Shown piece after piece: positions 42,599 to 51,366 of a DNA stretch of 64,000 nt. Within the stretch, counting starts at the first letter, position 1, and each line of letters starts with the position of its first letter. The stretch is from Longicatena caecimuris. Its GTDB lineage: Bacteria; Bacillota_I; Bacilli_A; Erysipelotrichales; Erysipelotrichaceae. The DNA lies in assembly GCF_004341945.1 (NCBI RefSeq), contig NZ_SMBP01000003.1, positions 121,841 through 185,840 of the forward strand, given 5' to 3'. The translations under genes and the position numbers were made by a program. Below the pieces are notes generated by a model. The model was given only the letters and a program-made list of their open reading frames with translations. It made no database searches and was not told the DNA's origin.

Positions 42599-42855
42599 TT
42601 ATTTCTTATTGATTCTGGCATTCGCAATAACGATGACATCGCCCGAATTTAAAGTTACTGTTTCACTATTTAGATTATATTCCCGGCATAAGGATAGTCA
42701 TTAAAATAAGAGTTTTCATACACGTAATAGGAAGCTGTGTCTTTATATTCATTACTGGATGGTTTTAATTTATTGAATATGTGATAAAGGAATTCAATAA
42801 AAGGAATTTCATAGGATGATTTGATATATAATAAGTGATTTTCTTTTTTATCCAT
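42599..42855 (-). pseudogene. Small gene broken by one frameshift
   Basis: ATG 42855 on the minus strand opens a frame that reads MDKKENHLLYIKSSYEIPF and onward for 61 codons to a stop at 42670. One frame over, from about 42690, EYNLNSETVTLNSGDVIVIA and INKK continue to a stop at 42599. Joining them by adding one base in the GGG run near 42690 restores a protein of about 85 residues. Either a recent frameshift or an assembly error. The family is unknown. Confidence 0.5.
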
Positions 42856-43010
42856 GTTCTACCTACATATTCTGCATCATTTTTAAGCGTTATTTAGAAT
42901 GGTACTGTCTATTAAGGGCAATCTATACGATGATAATCATAAACAGCTGTACAAAAAGCGATTGCAAATGTGAAATCTTATGAGTATAATATAAAATAAT
43001 GGAGGAATTT

Positions 43011-43391
43011 ATGAACAAAGCAGATAAGATATTTATTGGACTCATCGTAGTAATTTCATGCTTGTTGTATGTCCCTTCGTTATGGTATGCCTATCAGAAT
43101 CAAGGCAGCGTGAAAGAAGTCGTCGTCAGTTATAAAGATAAAGTGGTATTACAAAAACGTTTGTCATTAGATCATGTATATGAAGTAAAAGGTACATTAG
43201 GACCTGTAAAGGTAGAAGTAAAGGATGAAAAAGTGCGGGTGGAAAAAGAAACATCCCCTTATCATCTTTGTTCTATCCAAGGATGGGTGGATGACGTTAA
43301 TCGTCCAATCGTCTGTCTGCCGAATAATATTGTTGTAGAGATACGTTCTGCATCTGATGAGGAAGCAGACATAGATACGGTGATTCAATGA
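43011..43391 (+). CDS. NusG domain II-containing membrane protein
   Basis: 126 residues: one N-terminal helix (about 5-25) and an extracytoplasmic NusG-II-like beta domain with VKVEVKDEKVRVEKE, HLCSIQGWV and PIVCLPNNIVVEI. These proteins are regularly found beside Gx-transporter genes and Rnf/ApbE genes in Firmicutes. GGAGG lies five bases before ATG 43011. It overlaps the next gene by four bases. Function unknown; the two Cys may form a disulphide. Confidence 0.85.
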   Translation: MNKADKIFIGLIVVISCLLYVPSLWYAYQNQGSVKEVVVSYKDKVVLQKRLSLDHVYEVKGTLGPVKVEVKDEKVRVEKETSPYHLCSIQGWVDDVNRPIVCLPNNIVVEIRSASDEEADIDTVIQ

Positions 43392-43885
43392 TGAGCAAAA
43401 CTAAGAAAATGACGACTATTACCATGTTGATTGCTATCAGCATCTTATTTCACATGATTGAATCGATGATACCCATTCCTGTTCCTATTCCAGGTTTTAA
43501 GCTGGGCTTAGCGAATATCGTTGGTTTGATAGCCTTGTACTTGTTTGATGAAAAAGTCATGTTGGAAGTAAATCTGATGCGTGTTTTATTGGCATCTTTA
43601 TTGCGAGGTGTGCTATTTGGGACAGGTTTTTGGTTGTCCCTGTGTGGAACGTTATTAAGCTGTGTTGCATGCATTATCGCAAAGCGGTATACACCGATGA
43701 GCATTTATGGTGTCAGTGTCGCCGGCAGTAGTTTTCATGCTATTGGACAAGTCATCGCGATTACGTATATATATCAGCAATTTTTTATGCAGGCCATTCT
43801 GCCTGTCTTAATTTTGCTTGGTATACCAACCGGCTTATGTATGGCATTGCTTGCTAATCAAGTGTTAATACGATTACAAAGGTAA
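43388..43885 (+). CDS. Gx transporter family protein (Hpre_diP_synt_I)
   Basis: 165 residues with about five membrane helices. Signature stretches are IPIPVPIPGFKLGLANIVGL, LMRVLLASLLRG and SVAGSSFHAIGQV. Old annotation names it heptaprenyl diphosphate synthase component I, but the fold is ECF S-component-like, so a transport role is more likely. It is co-translated with the NusG-II protein gene, and the pair often accompanies redox or quinone genes. Confidence 0.9.
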   Translation: MMSKTKKMTTITMLIAISILFHMIESMIPIPVPIPGFKLGLANIVGLIALYLFDEKVMLEVNLMRVLLASLLRGVLFGTGFWLSLCGTLLSCVACIIAKRYTPMSIYGVSVAGSSFHAIGQVIAITYIYQQFFMQAILPVLILLGIPTGLCMALLANQVLIRLQR

Positions 43886-43902
43886 AAAAGGAGGACATAA
43901 AG

Positions 43903-44169
43903 ATGGAAACATTTGTATATAGACCAAAGGGAGTATGCTCACAGCAAATGACATTTACCATGGATGGCGATATTATTCGTGACGTTAAGATCGTTGGTGG
44001 CTGTGCCGGCAATTTACTGGGAATTTCCCGCATTTTGAAAGATAAAAAGATCAGTGAAGTTATGGAGGCTTTCCATGGAGTGCGCTGTGGCATGAAGGCG
44101 ACCTCATGTCCAGATCAGATTGCGACGGCTTTGCAGGCATATGCAAAGCAGCACAATATGGATATTTAA
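43903..44169 (+). CDS. TSCPD domain protein (TIGR03905 type)
   Basis: 88 residues carrying the TSCPD motif (ATSCPDQIA) near the C-terminus, plus GGCAGNLLGISR and GVRCGMKA with conserved Cys. Related domains cap some ribonucleotide reductases. The stand-alone family has no known function. AAGGAGG lies well placed before the ATG. Third gene of the NusG-II/Gx operon. Confidence 0.88.
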   Translation: METFVYRPKGVCSQQMTFTMDGDIIRDVKIVGGCAGNLLGISRILKDKKISEVMEAFHGVRCGMKATSCPDQIATALQAYAKQHNMDI

Positions 44170-44189
44170 CAAGAAACCTTTAACCATGA

Positions 44190-44213
44190 CAGGCACATGA
44201 CGCCTGTTTTTTT
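44190..44213 (+). terminator. Terminator after the TSCPD gene
   Basis: Stem CAGGC/GCCTG with a seven-base loop and eight T. Confidence 0.85.
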
Positions 44214-44233
44214 GTACACGAAGGGGTGAGAAA

Positions 44234-46045
44234 ATGAAAACTATAAAATTTTTATGGACGTATATGCGTCCTTATCGTTATCAACTATTGTTATTGGTAG
44301 TGGATGTGGCATTGTATGCATTGTGTATGTTGCTAGCACCTTTGCTAATATCCTTTGTAGTAGATAATGTGATTCAGGGAGTACCATTTGACAATGCGTT
44401 TCTGCAAAATCTAGTTGATGCTTATGGGGGTATGCAGGTGTTGCAGGATAATTTATGGATTTGGTCTTGTATGATCGTGGCAGCTTACATCATTGTTGCG
44501 CTTGCCATCAATCGACGCAGTTTGCATAGTGGCAACGTGGCAGAAACACTGGCTTTAAATATTCGTAACGCCATGTATGATCATTTGCAAAAACTGCCTT
44601 TTGCCTATCATAAAAGCCGTGACAGCGGTGACTTGATACAGCGCAGCACTTCTGATATTGAAACCATTCGCCGCTTTTTTGCGACCCAGCTATCCGAGAT
44701 GTTGTTTGCTATTTTAAATGCGACCATTGCTGCGTTGATCTTATTTCGCCGCAGTGTAAAACTAACCTTATTGTCGATTTGTTTAATTCCTTTTATTCTG
44801 TTAGCCAGTTATATCTTCTTTTCAAAAGCTAAGAAGATCTTTTTAGAGTGTGATTTGGCGGAAAGTACAATGACGACAGTATTGCAGGAAAATCTCAATG
44901 GTGTTCGTGTTGTAAAAGCATTTCATCAGGAAAAACGAGAGATTGCTAAATTTTCATCCAGCAATGAAGCATTCGCCAAAAAATATTTTGATTTGATGCA
45001 TGCACTTGCATTATTTTGGAGCAGTACCGATTTGTTAGGACAGCTGCAGATCCTTTTGATGATTGCTGGAGGTATCTTCATGGCTTTGCAAGGAGAAATC
45101 ACGACCGGTACGTTCTTTGTCTTTTTAATGTATGAATCTACCATTGTTTGGCCACTTCGACAGCTTGGACGTATCTTATCTGATTTAGGTAAGGTGAGTG
45201 TTTCTGTGAAACGTGTGCAGGAAGTATTGGAGGAGCCATGTGAAGATCTTGTCAGTGGTTATACGCCCGAAATTCATGGTAACATTCAATTTGAGCATGT
45301 AAGCTTTCGCTATGCAGATGGCGCGCAGGATACCTTAAAGGATATCAGTTTTACAATACCAAAAGGCAGTCGGGTTGCCATCATGGGACCTACGGGAAGC
45401 GGTAAATCTTCCTTGGTGCAGCTATTAAGTGGTATCTATGCATACCATGAAGGAAGCATTCGCATTGATGGTGTGGAATTAAGGGAAATTTCTAAGAACT
45501 GGCTGCGTCGTCATGTTCAGATTGTTTTACAGGAGCCATTCTTGTTTTCCAAAACAATCTATGAAAATATTCATGTGGCATCAGAAAAAGCAAGCCACAG
45601 TGATGTGCATAAGGCTGCCAGTATGGCAAGTATCCATAAGGATATCGAACAGTTTGATGAAGGCTATGAAACCATGGTAGGGGAAAAAGGTGTTACCTTA
45701 TCCGGGGGACAGAAACAACGTGTTGCCATTGCCCGCTGCTTGTTGGCAAAAAGTCCCATCATCATCCTCGATGATTCGCTTTCTGCTTTGGATACACAAA
45801 CCGATCGCATGATTCAAGAAGCTCTGGATGATTATCAGCAGGAACTCACTATGCTGATGATTACCCATCGTATTTCTTCTGCAAAAAAAGCAGATTTCAT
45901 CATTGTGTTGGAGGATGGTCAAATCACACAGCAGGGAACGCATGCCCAACTCATCCAACAAGAAGGTCTTTATAAACGTATTTATGAATTGCAAAATGAA
46001 GGAGGTGAAAGCGATGGAGATGAAAGAACAAGAATTCAAAAGTGA
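44234..46045 (+). CDS. ABC exporter half-transporter A (non-catalytic site type)
   Basis: 603 residues: six membrane helices (about 15-320) and an ATPase domain. Walker A GPTGSGKSS, signature LSGGQKQR and Walker B IIILDDSLSALDT, where the catalytic Glu after the Walker B Asp is Asp. This change marks one partner of heterodimeric exporters such as BmrC/BmrD or TM287/288. It overlaps the partner gene by 32 bases. It exports drugs, lipids or peptides; the substrate is unknown. Confidence 0.95.
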   Translation: MKTIKFLWTYMRPYRYQLLLLVVDVALYALCMLLAPLLISFVVDNVIQGVPFDNAFLQNLVDAYGGMQVLQDNLWIWSCMIVAAYIIVALAINRRSLHSGNVAETLALNIRNAMYDHLQKLPFAYHKSRDSGDLIQRSTSDIETIRRFFATQLSEMLFAILNATIAALILFRRSVKLTLLSICLIPFILLASYIFFSKAKKIFLECDLAESTMTTVLQENLNGVRVVKAFHQEKREIAKFSSSNEAFAKKYFDLMHALALFWSSTDLLGQLQILLMIAGGIFMALQGEITTGTFFVFLMYESTIVWPLRQLGRILSDLGKVSVSVKRVQEVLEEPCEDLVSGYTPEIHGNIQFEHVSFRYADGAQDTLKDISFTIPKGSRVAIMGPTGSGKSSLVQLLSGIYAYHEGSIRIDGVELREISKNWLRRHVQIVLQEPFLFSKTIYENIHVASEKASHSDVHKAASMASIHKDIEQFDEGYETMVGEKGVTLSGGQKQRVAIARCLLAKSPIIILDDSLSALDTQTDRMIQEALDDYQQELTMLMITHRISSAKKADFIIVLEDGQITQQGTHAQLIQQEGLYKRIYELQNEGGESDGDERTRIQK

Positions 46046-47861
46046 TGTGTTTGATGCGCATACATGGAAATATGTGTTTCAGCTCTTATGGAAGCATAAA
46101 AAACATTTAGTTTTCTTAATCCTATTTAATATCGCCTTGGCTATCAGCGATGTCATCATGCCCATGTTAAATCGTCATGCCATCAATACGTATGTCGATG
46201 ATGCACATAGTGCCGCAGGTTTAGGCAATTTTATAGCAATCTATGCCGCCATGATCATCCTGCAATGTCTGTTAGTTTATCTCTTCTTTCGATTTGCGGC
46301 AAGAGTTGAAAGTGATTATGGAAAGCAGTTGCGCCTGCTTTGTTTTGAAAAGCTGCAAAACCAAACCTTTTCTTATTTTGATAAAACAGCCAATGGCTGG
46401 CTGATGGCAAGAATTACTTCCGATACGGCCCGTTTGGCTGAAACGTTAGCTTGGGCTTTTGTCGATGTGGTATGGGGCATTTTTGTGATGATTGGTATTA
46501 GTATCGTCATGCTGATCGTGAATTGGCAAATGGCCTTAGCGGTATTGATCATGGTGCCGCTATTATGGCTAATATCACTATATTTTCAAAGAAGGATATT
46601 AAAGGCACAGCGATTGTCTAGAAAAGCGAATTCCAAGATAACAGCCGCTTTTGCCGAAGGCATTAACGGTGCGCAGACAACGAAGACCTTGGCAATTGAA
46701 GAACAGAACTTTCGCGAATTTCAAACAAAGACAGCGGATATGAAACGTTACAGCATGTCTGCCTTGCGTATCAATGCTATCTTTCAACCTGTCGTATATT
46801 TATGCAGTGCTTTAGTGATCGCTATGCTGCTTTATATCGGTGGACAGCAAGTTTTATTGCATACGATTCAGTTTGGTACCTTAGCGATGTTTATCAATTA
46901 TGCTCAATTATTTTTTGATCCGTTGAAACAAATTGCCAGAGTCTTGGCAGAAATTCAAATGGCACAAGCCAGTGCGGAACGTGTCGTTGCCTTGTTAGAA
47001 GAACCAATTGCGATACAGGATAAAGAAAGCGTCAGAAAGATTTATGGAACGTTGTTGGATGAGCATAAAGAAGCGTATGAACCATTGTTAGGAGATGTAG
47101 CTTTTCATCATGTGAGTTTTGCTTATCTTCCAAATGAGCCCATCTTAAAGGACTTTAATTTAGAGGTAAAACAAGGGCAGATGGTAGCCCTTGTCGGGGA
47201 AACCGGTTCGGGGAAAAGTACGATTGTGAATTTGCTTTGTCGTTTTTATGAACCGAAAGAAGGCTATATTGCTATTGATGGTCATGATTATCGCGACCGC
47301 AGCGTTGGCTGGCTGCATTCTCATATCGGATATGTGCTGCAGACACCGAATTTATTCTCAGGAACGATTGCCGATAATATTCGCTATGGCCGACCGGAAG
47401 CAAGCGATGCCGAAGTGATTGCTGTTGCAAAACAAATCCATGCCCATGAATTTATCATGAAGATGGAAAAAGGCTATGAAAGTCAGGTGGGGGAAGGCGG
47501 CGATTTATTATCGACCGGACAAAAGCAATTGATTAGTTTTGCCAGAGCTATTTTGGCTAATCCAAGTATTGTTATTCTTGATGAAGCCACTAGTTCTATT
47601 GACACAGAAAGTGAAAAAGCTATCCAACATGCGATTACAAAGCTATTAGAAAAGCGCACCAGTTTTGTTGTTGCCCATCGTTTATCGACCATTGTGCATG
47701 CGGACATCATTGTTGTCTTGTCCCATGGTCGCATTATTGAGCAGGGCACCCATGCGGAATTGATGGCACTGCGAGGGCACTATCATAAACTATATACTGT
47801 TCAATACCAAGAAGAGAAAGAGCGTGTATTGCTTCATAGAGAGGATGGCTTGGCTACCTAA
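46014..47861 (+). CDS. ABC exporter half-transporter B
   Basis: 615 residues from ATG 46014, six to nine bases after GGAGGTG. Six helices, then an ATPase domain with Walker A GETGSGKST, a deviant signature LSTGQKQL and a proper Walker B IVILDEATSSIDT. Paired with subunit A it forms one active and one degenerate ATP site. Translational coupling guarantees equal amounts. Confidence 0.95.
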   Translation: MEMKEQEFKSDVFDAHTWKYVFQLLWKHKKHLVFLILFNIALAISDVIMPMLNRHAINTYVDDAHSAAGLGNFIAIYAAMIILQCLLVYLFFRFAARVESDYGKQLRLLCFEKLQNQTFSYFDKTANGWLMARITSDTARLAETLAWAFVDVVWGIFVMIGISIVMLIVNWQMALAVLIMVPLLWLISLYFQRRILKAQRLSRKANSKITAAFAEGINGAQTTKTLAIEEQNFREFQTKTADMKRYSMSALRINAIFQPVVYLCSALVIAMLLYIGGQQVLLHTIQFGTLAMFINYAQLFFDPLKQIARVLAEIQMAQASAERVVALLEEPIAIQDKESVRKIYGTLLDEHKEAYEPLLGDVAFHHVSFAYLPNEPILKDFNLEVKQGQMVALVGETGSGKSTIVNLLCRFYEPKEGYIAIDGHDYRDRSVGWLHSHIGYVLQTPNLFSGTIADNIRYGRPEASDAEVIAVAKQIHAHEFIMKMEKGYESQVGEGGDLLSTGQKQLISFARAILANPSIVILDEATSSIDTESEKAIQHAITKLLEKRTSFVVAHRLSTIVHADIIVVLSHGRIIEQGTHAELMALRGHYHKLYTVQYQEEKERVLLHREDGLAT

Positions 47862-47866
47862 AATAT

Positions 47867-47904
47867 AAAAGTCGTTGCTGTTTTGTAGCAGAAACGACTT
47901 TTTT
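47867..47904 (+). terminator. Terminator after the ABC exporter pair
   Basis: Stem AAAAGTCGTT...AAACGACTTTT with inner GCT/AGC pairing and a T-run. Confidence 0.88.
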
Positions 47905-47945
47905 GCGTGAAGTATTATAACGATCAAAGGATTTAAAGATAGCGC

Positions 47946-48065
47946 TTGCCTCTCATTATCCTTGATTATGAAAGCACATGGATTGCGGTGAAAGCTACAA
48001 AAGAAGCCAATATCCATGAGGAAGCAAATGATTATTTTGAATTTTTGAATCATATAGTATCATAA
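47946..48065 (+). pseudogene. Possible gene remnant (39 codons)
   Basis: An open stretch from TTG 47946 reads LPLIILDYESTWIAVKATKE and ends in FEFLNHIVS before a stop. It looks like the end of a protein rather than random sequence, but there is no ribosome site and no family I can name. It lies in the 310-base gap before the dUTPase gene. It could be chance. Confidence 0.25.
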
Positions 48066-48174
48066 AATTGTATCATTTTGCGTTATCAAACAAGGCGCTA
48101 GAATGCTTTTTTGACTGACAGCAAGCGCAAGGTATGTTATAATTTAAGACGTAAAAATATGAGGTGAGAGGACT

Positions 48175-48690
48175 ATGCAAAGAATTGCGAAATTTCATAA
48201 AGTAAGCTTTCAACAATTTGAAAAGGACTGGAAAGACACCTTTGCTGGCAGTAACAGTGTTGAAATTCAGAATATCTATGACACGTTAAGGCTGCCACAA
48301 CGAGCAACAGCAGGTTCTGCCGGCTATGATTTTTATGCTCCTATCAGTTTCACCCTACATCCTAGGGAAACGATTAAGATTCCAACAGGAATACGTGCTG
48401 AAATGCAGGAAGGATGGGTTTTATCTTTATATCCAAGAAGTTCGCTGGGGTTTAAATATCGTCTGCAATTAAACAATACCGTTGGTATCGTAGATAGCGA
48501 TTATTTTTATTCAGATAATGAAGGACATATTTTCGCGAAAATAACCAATGATGCTAAGGAAGATAAAACCTTGTATATGAAACAAGGAGAAGGATTTTTA
48601 CAGGGAATCTTCTTGCCATTTGGTATTACAGAGGATGATGAGGTCGCAGCAAAACGTAATGGAGGCTTTGGTAGTACCAATACACAATAA
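48175..48690 (+). CDS. dut: dUTP diphosphatase
   Basis: 171 residues with all five trimeric dUTPase motifs: AGYDFYAP, PRSSLG, GIVDSDYF, GEGFLQGIF and the C-terminal RNGGFGSTNT that closes over the nucleotide. It converts dUTP to dUMP, keeping uracil out of DNA and feeding thymidylate synthesis. About 45 N-terminal residues precede motif 1, as in many Firmicute and phage forms. It is a single-gene unit with a weak terminator after it. Confidence 0.94.
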   Translation: MQRIAKFHKVSFQQFEKDWKDTFAGSNSVEIQNIYDTLRLPQRATAGSAGYDFYAPISFTLHPRETIKIPTGIRAEMQEGWVLSLYPRSSLGFKYRLQLNNTVGIVDSDYFYSDNEGHIFAKITNDAKEDKTLYMKQGEGFLQGIFLPFGITEDDEVAAKRNGGFGSTNTQ

Positions 48691-48722
48691 GCAGCAGGTA
48701 AGCATATCTGTTGTTTTTTTAT
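48689..48722 (+). terminator. Probable terminator after dut
   Basis: AAGCAGCAG/CTGTTGTTT, with G-T pairs, followed by seven T. Confidence 0.5.
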
Positions 48723-48757
48723 TGAATATGGTAGTTTAGGTATAAAAAAGGCTAGAC

Positions 48758-49264
48758 TTGTATTACAAGATGAAAAAAGGTAAAATTATTTTAGGCAAAT
48801 ACCGCAACATTAATTTTTACATAAGAAGCAGAAAGGCAGTGCAGTATGAGAAACCTCATGAAGATACTGCTTTAACGATGGTGATAGCAGGTTTAACGAG
48901 TAGAACGGATATCACGCCGTATACGGTTGCCCAGTATGCCCAAAAACATCATTATTATGTGAATGGCATTGGCAGTAGTTGGGATTTGATTAGTGAAGGC
49001 GGTAGTGCTTTTGGAGTGAAGGCACATGTTATGGGTACGGATAAAGGTAGTATTTATTTACGTTTAAGATAAGGATATCCTATTAACTGTAGTATGGGAA
49101 AAGGTGTGTTCACAACAAATGGGCATTACATTGTGTTAAGCGGTATTGAAAAAGGAAAAATCAAAGTAAAGGATCCTAACAGCATTATTCGCAGCAATGT
49201 CCTTTGGGATTTTGAAACTTTTGATGATCAAATAGAAGCATGCTGGTATTTTAGTAAAAAGTAA
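48758..49264 (+). pseudogene. C39-like cysteine peptidase domain, dead gene
   Basis: The frame reads through a C39_2-type domain: TALTMVIAGLTSRTDITPYT, GSSWDLISEGG, then a TAA at 49070-49072, then in the same frame GYPINCSMGKGVFTTNGHYI and KVKDPNS to a stop at 49264. The in-frame stop interrupts a conserved stretch. The catalytic Cys position (CGPTALAM in the family) reads HEDTALTM, so the active site is lost too. The start is not defined and the N-terminal part is missing. Confidence 0.75.
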
Positions 49265-49308
49265 AGTTCTTAGAAAATTGTAACGATTTTACTCAATCAC
49301 AGACAAAT

Positions 49309-49353
49309 AGGAAGTTTAAAATCATCCATCAATGATTTCTTACTTCCTTTTTT
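49309..49353 (+). terminator. Terminator after the dead peptidase gene
   Basis: Two-part stem AGGAAGT..AAATCAT / ATGATTT..ACTTCCT with a T-run; the gene body decayed but its terminator is intact. Confidence 0.85.
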
Positions 49354-49389
49354 TCTTTTTAAATATGTGTACTCACTATTGTCATAGTT

Positions 49390-49461
49390 CTTTGCTTATA
49401 GGTAATACTTAGTATTAAATTAAATTTAGTATTTGACAATACCAAGTAGTAGGTATATCAT
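49390..49461 (+). promoter_or_regulatory. Promoter and palindromic operators of PadR cassette 1
   Basis: TTGACA (49433-49438) and TATCAT (49456-49461), 17 bases apart. Around them lie AATACTTAGTATT (49404-49416), TAGTATT...AATAC over the -35, and ATACC...GGTAT inside the spacer. These repeats of an (A)ATAC half-site fit autorepression by the PadR protein. Confidence 0.65.
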
Positions 49462-49481
49462 AATAGTAGGAGGTGATGCCA

Positions 49482-49811
49482 GTGAACACCCAGTTTAAGA
49501 AAGGGGTATTGGAACTGATCGTCTTATTGTCGGTTTATAAAAAAGACATGTATGGCTATGAATTGGTATCTGAGGTCAGCAAGGTAATAGATGTTAATGA
49601 AGGAACAATCTATCCTTTGTTAAAACGTTTGACCAATGAACATTACTTTGAAACATATCTGGTAGAATCGAGCGAAGGACCTCCGCGCAAATATTATCGC
49701 ATCACAAGCTTAGGAAAAGAACGTGGAAGATTATTGCTTAAAGAGTGGAATGCCTTCCATGAAACCGTGAATAACTTTATTAAGGAGAGTGAAACGTATG
49801 ACGAAAGATGA
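49482..49811 (+). CDS. PadR family transcriptional repressor 1
   Basis: 109 residues from GTG 49482, eight bases after AGGAGG. PadR winged helix: KKGVLELIVLLSVYKKDMYG, GTIYPLLKRLTNEHYFETY, PPRKYYRIT, then a C-terminal helix for dimerising. It overlaps the next gene by 14 bases. PadR-DUF1700 cassettes usually regulate envelope functions. Its own promoter carries matching palindromes. Confidence 0.93.
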   Translation: MNTQFKKGVLELIVLLSVYKKDMYGYELVSEVSKVIDVNEGTIYPLLKRLTNEHYFETYLVESSEGPPRKYYRITSLGKERGRLLLKEWNAFHETVNNFIKESETYDER

Positions 49812-50793
49812 GTTTCTTCGCATTTTAGACCGTAAACTACAGGTCATTAATGAACGCGAACGCAGAGATATCATAGATGAATATCGCACGCATATTGAAA
49901 TGAAGGTACAGGAAGGGAAAACGGAAGCTGAGGCAATTGAAGATTTTGGGGATATTGATGAATTGGTGAATGAAATTCTGGATGCTTATAAAATCAATAC
50001 CAAACAAGTGAATAACAGTTTTGATCATAAGTTTAACAGCTTTATGGATGATTTGTTTGAAGGCTTCCAACGTTTCTTAGGATCATTTACATCCTTAGAT
50101 GTTGAAGATGTTGTGCGTTTGGTTTTTGAAATATTAACGATTTTAATTTTATTGCTTATTTTACGTATTCCGTTTGCGTTGGTATCAAGTTTAGGTTATG
50201 AACTCTTACATTCATTGATCGGCTTTGGAATAGGTAATGTATTAGCACATATTTGGGAATTGATCATCAGTATTGCTTATATTGTACTGTTTATTGTTGT
50301 TTTCGTTAATCTGATTGGCAAACGTGTACAACGTTACCGTCAAAAAAATCCTAATAGTAAATCAGTCTTTGATGATTTTAAAGATAGTGTGCATAAAATG
50401 AATCGCTCACATGCCCAAGACACCATCTATGATGAAACAAAAGATGCTAGTTATCAGAAAGAACAGTATCAAGAACATCCTTATCAGAAACAAGAGGACA
50501 AAGAACAAGCTGAATTTGAACAAGATCAATATCAATCCGTTCATCGGGAAAGTGATAGTATAGGTGAAGGCGTTGGCAGTCTGGTTTCTGTGCTTATGAA
50601 AATTTTCTTCTGTTTGATGATGATACCAGTCATCGGTATCATGGTGGGATTATGTTGTGCCCTTGGCGCAATGGTCATCTTAAGTTTAGAAGGACTGACC
50701 TTGTTTGGCGCTTACTTCATCGTTATCGGTGGTATTATTTTAGTAAGTGCCTTCCTTACTGCCATGTATCGTGTATTATGGAAAAGGGGGTAA
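49798..50793 (+). CDS. DUF1700 (HAAS domain) membrane protein
   Basis: 331 residues. The N-terminal HAAS domain (about 1-75, TKDEFLRILDRKL, RRDIIDEYRTHIE, EAIEDFGDIDELV) is cytosolic. Two membrane helices (about 105-180), a long charged Gln/Glu/Lys-rich linker (about 195-260), and two or three more helices at the end follow. Partner of the PadR regulator in many Firmicutes. Likely senses or controls envelope stress; the reaction is unknown. Confidence 0.87.
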   Translation: MTKDEFLRILDRKLQVINERERRDIIDEYRTHIEMKVQEGKTEAEAIEDFGDIDELVNEILDAYKINTKQVNNSFDHKFNSFMDDLFEGFQRFLGSFTSLDVEDVVRLVFEILTILILLLILRIPFALVSSLGYELLHSLIGFGIGNVLAHIWELIISIAYIVLFIVVFVNLIGKRVQRYRQKNPNSKSVFDDFKDSVHKMNRSHAQDTIYDETKDASYQKEQYQEHPYQKQEDKEQAEFEQDQYQSVHRESDSIGEGVGSLVSVLMKIFFCLMMIPVIGIMVGLCCALGAMVILSLEGLTLFGAYFIVIGGIILVSAFLTAMYRVLWKRG

Positions 50794-50797
50794 TGAA

Positions 50798-51259
50798 ATG
50801 AAACGTTTTCTAGTATCCTTTATCATTGGGATGACATTATTAGCTGCGGGTGTCACTACGTTAATCTTTGAATTACGTGATTTTCGTTTTGTTGATGCAA
50901 GTAGCGAGGAAATTGAACAAAATTCATTGAGTGATGAAATCACCATTGGCAAGGAAGATGTAAAACTGTATTTTGACGATGGTATGTCTTATGATATTCA
51001 TATTGATGATACGGTAAAAGACAACGTCATCCAACTGAATTATGCAGAAACGATTGCATTTCGCAATGAACGAACTTCTTTGTATTTCAGCTATGCCGAT
51101 CATGCGCATATTACATCCTTTCATGAGGGATGGGAAACTTTTCAAAAGGTCATTGATGGTTTGAAAAAGCATGAAATTTACAGTTTTGATGCTTGCTTTG
51201 CAATTCGCATCACATGCAATGAAGCGACACGGAAACATTTGCAATTTTACCAGAATTAA
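50798..51259 (+). CDS. Membrane-anchored protein of unknown function in PadR cassette
   Basis: 153 residues from ATG 50798, behind AAAGGGGG. One N-terminal helix (about 5-25) and a soluble domain outside the membrane rich in acidic strands. Its place after PadR and DUF1700 is where a DUF4097-type protein often sits, but its own pattern does not let me assign that family. It begins four bases after the DUF1700 stop, so it is co-expressed. Confidence 0.75.
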   Translation: MKRFLVSFIIGMTLLAAGVTTLIFELRDFRFVDASSEEIEQNSLSDEITIGKEDVKLYFDDGMSYDIHIDDTVKDNVIQLNYAETIAFRNERTSLYFSYADHAHITSFHEGWETFQKVIDGLKKHEIYSFDACFAIRITCNEATRKHLQFYQN

Positions 51260-51366
51260 AAATGTTCATAGCGTATGAAATAAAAAAAAGACGAGGAGGT
51301 ATTGAGATGAGGAGCACTGTACGATCATAGGTAACATAAAAAGAAATGAAGAAAGGACCTATGAAC

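Noticed and set aside
44234..47861. ABC exporter pair as a bacteriocin system with the C39-like gene
   Set aside because: Neither exporter subunit carries an N-terminal C39 peptidase domain, no precursor peptide gene is visible, and the dead peptidase gene lies beyond dut.
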